Source: Chondrilla cf. caribensis
Lineage: Eukaryota > Porifera > Demospongiae > Chondrillida > Chondrillidae
DNA: 64,000 nt
Direction: 5' to 3'
Assembly: GCA_964020155.1 (NCBI GenBank)
Contig: OZ026546.1
Coordinates: 407,501 to 471,500, forward strand
Shown here piece after piece: positions 58,189 through 64,000 of this stretch (position 1 is its first letter; every line of letters starts with the position of its first letter). The notes beneath the pieces are model-generated. The model was not told the DNA's origin. It saw only the letters and a program-made list of their open reading frames with translations, and made no database searches. Both the position numbers and the translations under genes were made by a program.

Positions 58189-60672
58189 AGAAATAAACGC
58201 TAAGCACCTTTTTAAATACCTTCTCTGTATGTTGCCCGTAACTCTAGCTACATTCGGAGTTGCTTAATATTTTGTCAATGTATGGAGAGTATATGAGAAA
58301 TACACACTAAGCACCTTTTTGAATAGCTCATGGGAAAGTGGGTGTGTCAAGCTGATAATTTCATCCATTTTAGCTGGGGACATGAACTAACATATGAAAC
58401 AACTCCCTTCTCTGTATGTTGCCCATAACTCTAGCTACATTCGGAGATGCTTAATATTTTGTCAATGTATGGAGAGTATATGAGAAATAAACACTAAGCA
58501 CCTTTTTGAATAGCTCATGGAAAAGTGGTCGTGTCAACCTGATAATTTTATCAGATCTAACTGGGGACGTAAACTAATATATGAAACAACTAATTAAATG
58601 CTAATCACCTTTTTGAATAGCTCATGGAAAAGTGGGCGTGTCAATGTGATAATTTTATCAGACCTAGCTGGGGACATGAACTAACATATGAAACAATTCC
58701 AGTCTCAATAGGTGGCCTATAACTCAAGCTACATTCGAAGGTGCTTAATATTTTGTCAATGTATGGGAGAGTATGAGAAATAAACTTTAAGCGTCTTTAT
58801 GAATAGCTCATGGGAAAGTGGGCGTGTCAATGTGATAATTTTATCAGACCTAGCTGGGGACATGAACTAACATATGAAACAACTCCCATCTCCGTATGTT
58901 GCCTGTAAATCTAGCAACATTTGGAGGTGCTTAATATTTTGTCAATGTATGGGAGAGTATATGAGAAATAAACACTAAGCACCTTTTTGAATAGCTCATG
59001 GAAAAGTGGTCGTGTCAACCTTATAATTTAATCAGATCTAGCTGCGGACATGAATTAACCTATGAAACAATTCCCATCTCCGTATGTTGCCCGTAACTCT
59101 AGCTACATTCGGAGGTGCTTAATATTTTGTCAATGTATGGAGAGTATATGAGAAATAAACACTAAGCACCTTTTTGAATAGCTCATGTAAACGTGGGCGT
59201 GTCAACCTGATTATTTTATCAAACCTAGCTGCGGACATGAACTAACATATGAAACAACTATCTCCATATGTTGCCCGTAACTCTAGCTACATTCAGAGAT
59301 GCTTAATATTTTGTCAATGTATGGGAGAGTATAGGAAAAAAAACGCTAAGCACCATTTTGAATAGCTCATGGAAAAGTGGTCGTGTCAACCTTATAATTT
59401 AATCAGATCTAGCTGCGGACATGAATTAACCTATGAAACAATTCCCATCTCCGTATGTTGCCCGTAACTCTAGCTACATTCGGAGGTGCTTAATATTTTG
59501 TCAATGTATGGAGAGTATATGAGAAATAAACACTAAGCACCTTTTTGAATAGCTCATGTAAATGTGGGCGTGTCAACCTGATTATTTTATTAAACCTAGC
59601 TGGGGACATGAACTAACATATGAAACAACTCCTATCTCCATATGTTGCCCGTAACTCTAGCTACATTCTTAATATTTTGTCAATGTATGGGAGAGTATAG
59701 GAAAAAAAAAAACGCTAAGCACCATTTTGAATAGCTCATGGGAAAGTGGGCGTGTCAAGCTGATAATTTTATCAGATCTAGCTGGGGAAATGAACTAACG
59801 TATGAAACAATTCCCATCTCAATAGGTGGCCTATAACTCAAGCTACATTCGGAGGTGCTTAATATTTTGTCAATGTATGGGAGAGAATGGGAGAAATAAA
59901 CACTAAGCACCTTTTTGAATAGCTCATGGGAAAGTGGGCGTGTCAAGCTGATAATTTTATCAGACCTAGCTGGGTCATGAACTAACATATGAAACAACTC
60001 CCATCTCCGTATGTTGCCCGTAACTCTAGCTACATTCAGAGGTGCTTAATATTTTGTCAATGTATGGGAGAGTATATGAGAAATGAACGCTAATCACCTT
60101 TTTGAATAGCTCATGGGAAAGTTGGCGTGTCAACCTGATATTTTCATTAGACCTAGCTGGGGACATGAACTAACGTATGAAACAATTCCCATCTCCGTAT
60201 GTTGCTCTCACTCTAACTACATTCGGAGGTGCTTAATATTTTGTCAATGTATGGAAGATATATAAGAAATAAACGCTAAGCAAATTTTTGAATAGCTCAT
60301 GGGAAAGTGGTCGTGTCAACCTGATGATTTTATCAGACCTAGCTGGAGACATGAACTAACATAAGAAACAACTCACATCTCTGTATGTTGCCCGTAACTC
60401 TAGCTACATTCGGAGGTGCTTAATATTTTGTCAATGTATGGAGAGTATATGAGAAATAAACACTAAGCACCATTTTGAATAGCTGATGGAAAAGTGGGCG
60501 TGTCAACCTGAGAATTTTATTAAACCTAGCTGAGGGCATGAACTAACATATTAAACAACTCCCATCTCCGTATGCTGCCTGTAACTCTAGCTACATTCGG
60601 AGGTGCTTAATATTTTGTCAATGTATGGGAGAGAATAGGATAAATAAACGCTAAGCACCTTTTTTAATAGCT
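58189..60672. repeat. 188-bp satellite array 2, about 13 monomers
   Basis: The same monomer family and orientation as array 1, with the same flanking junctions. Several monomers are truncated (near 58220, 58590 and 59660), so it is less regular. It shows internal duplication of a two-monomer block (about 58970-59330 and 59340-59690 share CTTATAATTTAATCAGATC). It ends 267 bp before the B6 TATA box. Confidence 0.95.
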
Positions 60673-60938
60673 AGGAAACCCGTATCATGATAATAGCTGA
60701 TTGTGAAGATTTAATTTCCTTGTGGTGTGCTGATAGCATCTCAGATGTATGGATGAATGAAAAGATCATGACATTGTTGTGTTTTGGGATTACTCTGATA
60801 ATGTGTCAGTGCATGTGATGCAGGGGTGTCTATAGCTAATTGAACAGCCCGGAACTCAATTGCAATTGTTCAATTCTCAATTCTCATCATGATGCATTAT
60901 GGTGCATTCACACTGTTTGAAAGCCTCAAAGCCTATAG

Positions 60939-60947
60939 TATATAAAT
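60939..60947 (+). promoter_or_regulatory. TATA box of pseudogene B6
   Basis: TATATAAAT retained in the B2/B3-type context AAGCCTCAAAGCC. The donor GTAAGT of the leader exon is at about 61079. Confidence 0.65.
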
Positions 60948-61334
60948 CAACCTTTTCACCATTTGAAGGTAACTTGCAAAGGACTACATGCAGGGGTGAC
61001 TGTATCAAGAAAGCTGCCAAATTTTGATTCATTGGAGAATTTTTATACAGTGATTTACTGAGGTAGTAACTGCACAGGGTAAGTTTGTACTTCAACATTG
61101 TTTGATGTCATATTCCCTAAGAGAAATATCTCATATATTTACAATTGAATTTTTGATAAACAAGCTAGTCTTCAGCCCTATATCCACCCTCCTACACACC
61201 CACTAGTTATACTGATATACCAAACTTCACATGGACAATGTACGTGGCCTCTTGATAGTACAAGTAGCTTATGAGAATTGTCAATGAGTGATACTTGGTC
61301 ATGCTATTATGGTATATGTTTATTTGAAGTCAAA

Positions 61335-61953
61335 ATGAAGGTTTTGTTGATATTCATTTTGTTCTCTGTGACCACTACTGGTGTGCTTTCGGATGTGAAG
61401 ATCGATGCCGGTCAATTTGTGAGAGACTACCTCTACATACCTTACAAGGGTGTGCCAGGTGCACTCAATCCATCCCGTTCTTACGTCAAACAAGTTTCTG
61501 TCCTGGCACTGATTCCTCCTGGCAGGGTTAGCATGGACATGACAATACTCGAATTCCATAAAATGAGCAAGTTGACTGTCGTACCTTGGATAAAGTTTGC
61601 TCAAGTTAAGAGTGTACCCTATCCTTTGTAACATGATGTCAATGTACATCTCAGTTGCTGACTACTCACAACATACAGAACATGGCGGGATACCTGTTCA
61701 GGCACATCCAGATTTCTCCATTCTCAGCTATCATCAGATTATCGTAAAAGAATTTAGAGCTGAATTCCAGGGTAAAGATCCTGCATTGGTCTTGATGTAC
61801 AGCTATTATTCAACTTGTAACCATTGTACTGGTGAGCTGATCCGTATGAAAAGTGCAGTGCCTGACCCCAAATCAACACTGATAATTTGAAGATGCTTGT
61901 GGTGTTACTTGGGTCACTGCAGGATCTGTTGGAGATAATCAAGACTGACAAAT
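61335..61953 (+). pseudogene. Family B pseudogene B6 with an inverted 3' end
   Basis: The reading frame opens with an intact signal peptide and matches B3 closely for about 98 codons. A deletion of about 19 bp then shifts it to a stop at 61629-61631. The rest follows in another frame: HPD is present (AHPDFSIL), but SPC has become STC (STCNHC). The copy is cut after KSAVPDPKST. The next 68 bp (61886-61953) are the reverse complement of the normal gene end, including GGGTCACTGCAGGATCTGTT, so the 3' end was inverted in place. The leader acceptor is also lost: six bases containing TTGTAG are missing before AAGTC. Clearly non-functional and relatively young. Confidence 0.9.
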
Positions 61954-63840
61954 CCACGATCAGGATCAGTTTGAAAAACAACAAAGTATTCTGAATTAAA
62001 TTCTATATATCTGGTGTCTGATGAGTCTCCTTGTTCATGTATGTTTGCTGTATCCGAGCCCAATAAGGAAATACCATACCAGTTAGGAATAGGACAAAAG
62101 TGTGCTTCTGTATAGGGTCACAGTTGAGCCATGAATATTGGTACACCTCTCATCTACATATGCGCTTGTGTACTATATAGTATACACACTCAATTATTTG
62201 GATAATTTTTTAATTATAGCTAGTAGGTTAGCATTGTTGTTGTAATTCATTATATTGAGTTATTTGTGGATGCCAATAATATTGTACTTTGAGGTTAGAT
62301 TGACAAATCATGCATTATGCTCGATCAACTAGAGGAGTGAGAAGAGAGATTAAAACTTATAATATAATAATATGTGATACAAGTTCAACTCACTGCATCA
62401 TAGTCACACGGGTGTGCTTCTTATCCTAGAAATTGGTTCCCCCAAGTACCAAGTACCTGCAGCTATAAAATATTTTGTAAATACCATTTTCAGTGAGCGT
62501 ATATATTATTGCGATCTATTGCATATATTATACCTTCATAAAGTTTAAATTTAACATACTGCTGTCACACACTGTAAATATTATAATGAATGAACTACAC
62601 TAGAGATTTTTGAAGACTTCAGAAATATTCCACTGATACAATCCAGGGTGTACCATACATGTGACAGGAGATCAACATTCGTTCATGGTCACCACAAAGT
62701 CCACAAAGGACACTTCGGAGGTTTGCATGCACGAATACGGTGATGTTATGTGTCACTCAGACACTATAAGAAGGCTGTGGTGACTGGTATCAAAAGATTT
62801 AGTGTATTTGAAGTCACCATGAGGCCTGCCATAGCAATTTCTATATGCACTATCTATAGCACAATAATTGCCAATGGACCTATATGGAACAATTGTCACT
62901 GCATGAGATTTAACACTGTGTACATGTTTGCAGATCTTGAGATAAGCACTGTGTAACTGTTTGAAAATTTGTGGCATCTTATTTATTTATTGGCATCTTA
63001 TTTTACGTGGGGACCCCTTTAGCCTGAGGCTATATTTCAAGGGGCCCACGAATCACAGAGTACAACAATCACACTTACATAGTTTAATTATTAGTCTATC
63101 CATCTATTAATCAAAGTTAATCAAAGTTTGGTGGCTTCTTCATCACTCCTTGCATACAATTAGACTCTGAAGGTACTATAAATATCAATTGAATTATCAA
63201 GGTGAGAACAGTCATTCATGGGACAAAGGGCAATTGATCAACATGAAAGCAAGGAAACCCGTATAGATGGCATGAATAGGATGACTTGGCATAGCTCCAA
63301 TTATCATGATAATAGCTGATTGTGAAGATTTCCTTGTGGTGTGCTGATAGCATCTCAGATGAATGGATGAAGGAAAACATCATGACATTGTTGTGTTCAG
63401 GAATTGCACTGATTGTGTGTCAGTGCATGTGATGCAAGGGGTGTCTGTAGCTAATTGAACAGCCCGGAGTAATGTGCATGTATGTACATTAATCACACAT
63501 TGATATGGTAGGTATTCACTGCTGCACGTACGAGTTGTATTCAATTTGATAAAATATGAGCGAAATCACGCCAGATAATTCATAGAGAAATTAGGATGTT
63601 CCATTCAGTGGATCTTCTTCAGCTAATGAGCTGAGATCTACGGATTGAAATGTCCTAATTTCTGTATAAATTATCTCAATGACGTGATTTCACTCATTAA
63701 TCTTTTATTGATAATTATACACTATATCAAATTATAATTCATCTTCACATGTAACTCAATTGCAATTGTTCAATTCTCAATTCTTATCATTGATGCATTA
63801 TTTTGCATTCGCAATTCGGAAAACCTTGACGACTCCAAAT
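61954..63840. other. B6 3' flank and upstream block of the edge copy
   Basis: Normal family B 3' flank resumes near 62059 (CCCAATAAGGAAATACC). A minisatellite-related motif lies at 62905-62955. A segment with ACGTGGGGACCCCTTTAGCC (about 62995-63130) has no match elsewhere in the window and is probably an insertion. The family B upstream block (63200-63500) follows, then a second copy of the palindromic element (about 63550-63700). No gene. Confidence 0.6.
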
Positions 63841-63843
63841 AGG

Positions 63844-64000
63844 TATATAAATCAGCCTTCTCACCATGAACACAACCTGCAAAGGACTACAGGAGACTGA
63901 TTTTAAGAAGACTGCCAAATCGTGATCCATTGGAGACTTCTGGTATATATACAGTGCTTTATATTTCAGCTGATTAACTGCTCAGGGTGAGTCTGTATTT
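63844..64000 (+). promoter_or_regulatory. Promoter and first exon of a further family B gene, cut by the window
   Basis: TATATAAAT at 63844-63852, then the B5-type leader exon (CACAACCTGCAAAGGACTAC) up to donor GTGAGT at 63987. If the structure holds, the intron and a family B reading frame should follow about 240-280 bp beyond the window edge, so the cluster continues to the right. Confidence 0.75.

Overview
This is eukaryotic, animal-like DNA: AT-rich, full of (TG)n/(CA)n microsatellites, minisatellites, TA-flanked inverted-repeat elements and a 188-bp satellite, with TATA-box promoters and GT-AG introns. The intronless membrane-anchored laccase and two expanded families of small secreted proteins suggest an early-branching marine invertebrate. 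A sponge is my best guess, but nothing here proves it.

Layout. (1) 1-2.8 kb: a minisatellite, then a complete multicopper oxidase on the minus strand. (2) 3-28 kb: family A, my name for a family of about 237-residue secreted proteins made of three Cys-containing repeats (each CPG...CWGEVF). Three intact genes are on the plus strand (5.6, 8.9, 18.5 kb) and one on the minus strand (26.3 kb). There are two frameshifted minus-strand copies (11.4, 21.2 kb) and at least five shorter relics. Each gene-sized copy has a (TG)n tract about 11 nt after its stop codon. The spaces between hold dispersed repeats, foldback elements and old single copies of the 188-bp satellite unit. (3) 28-32 kb: no convincing protein gene; a tRNA-like element inside inverted repeats, a pentanucleotide tract and MITEs. 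(4) 32-64 kb: family B, three intact genes (35.5, 39.2, 55.6 kb), three pseudogenes (33.1, 52.9, 61.3 kb) and the promoter and first exon of a further copy at the right edge. All are on the plus strand, with a TATA box, a non-coding first exon, an intron of about 220-280 bp in the 5' leader and a one-exon reading frame. Two satellite arrays (41.25-51.43 kb and 58.19-60.67 kb) sit in the upstream regions of two of the pseudogenes.

Main result. Family B looks like a secreted deaminase-fold protein of AID/APOBEC type. A signal peptide is followed by a His-Pro-Asp motif at the start of a helix, then a strand ending in Ser-Pro-Cys-x-x-Cys, then strand, helix, strand in the deaminase order. The zinc and proton-shuttle positions are kept in all three intact copies and damaged in two of the three pseudogenes. 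The Asp in place of the usual catalytic Glu is unusual. Families A and B could both be secreted effectors, for example in innate immunity, but that is inference from secretion, copy number and turnover. All identifications come from reading the sequence; no database was searched.
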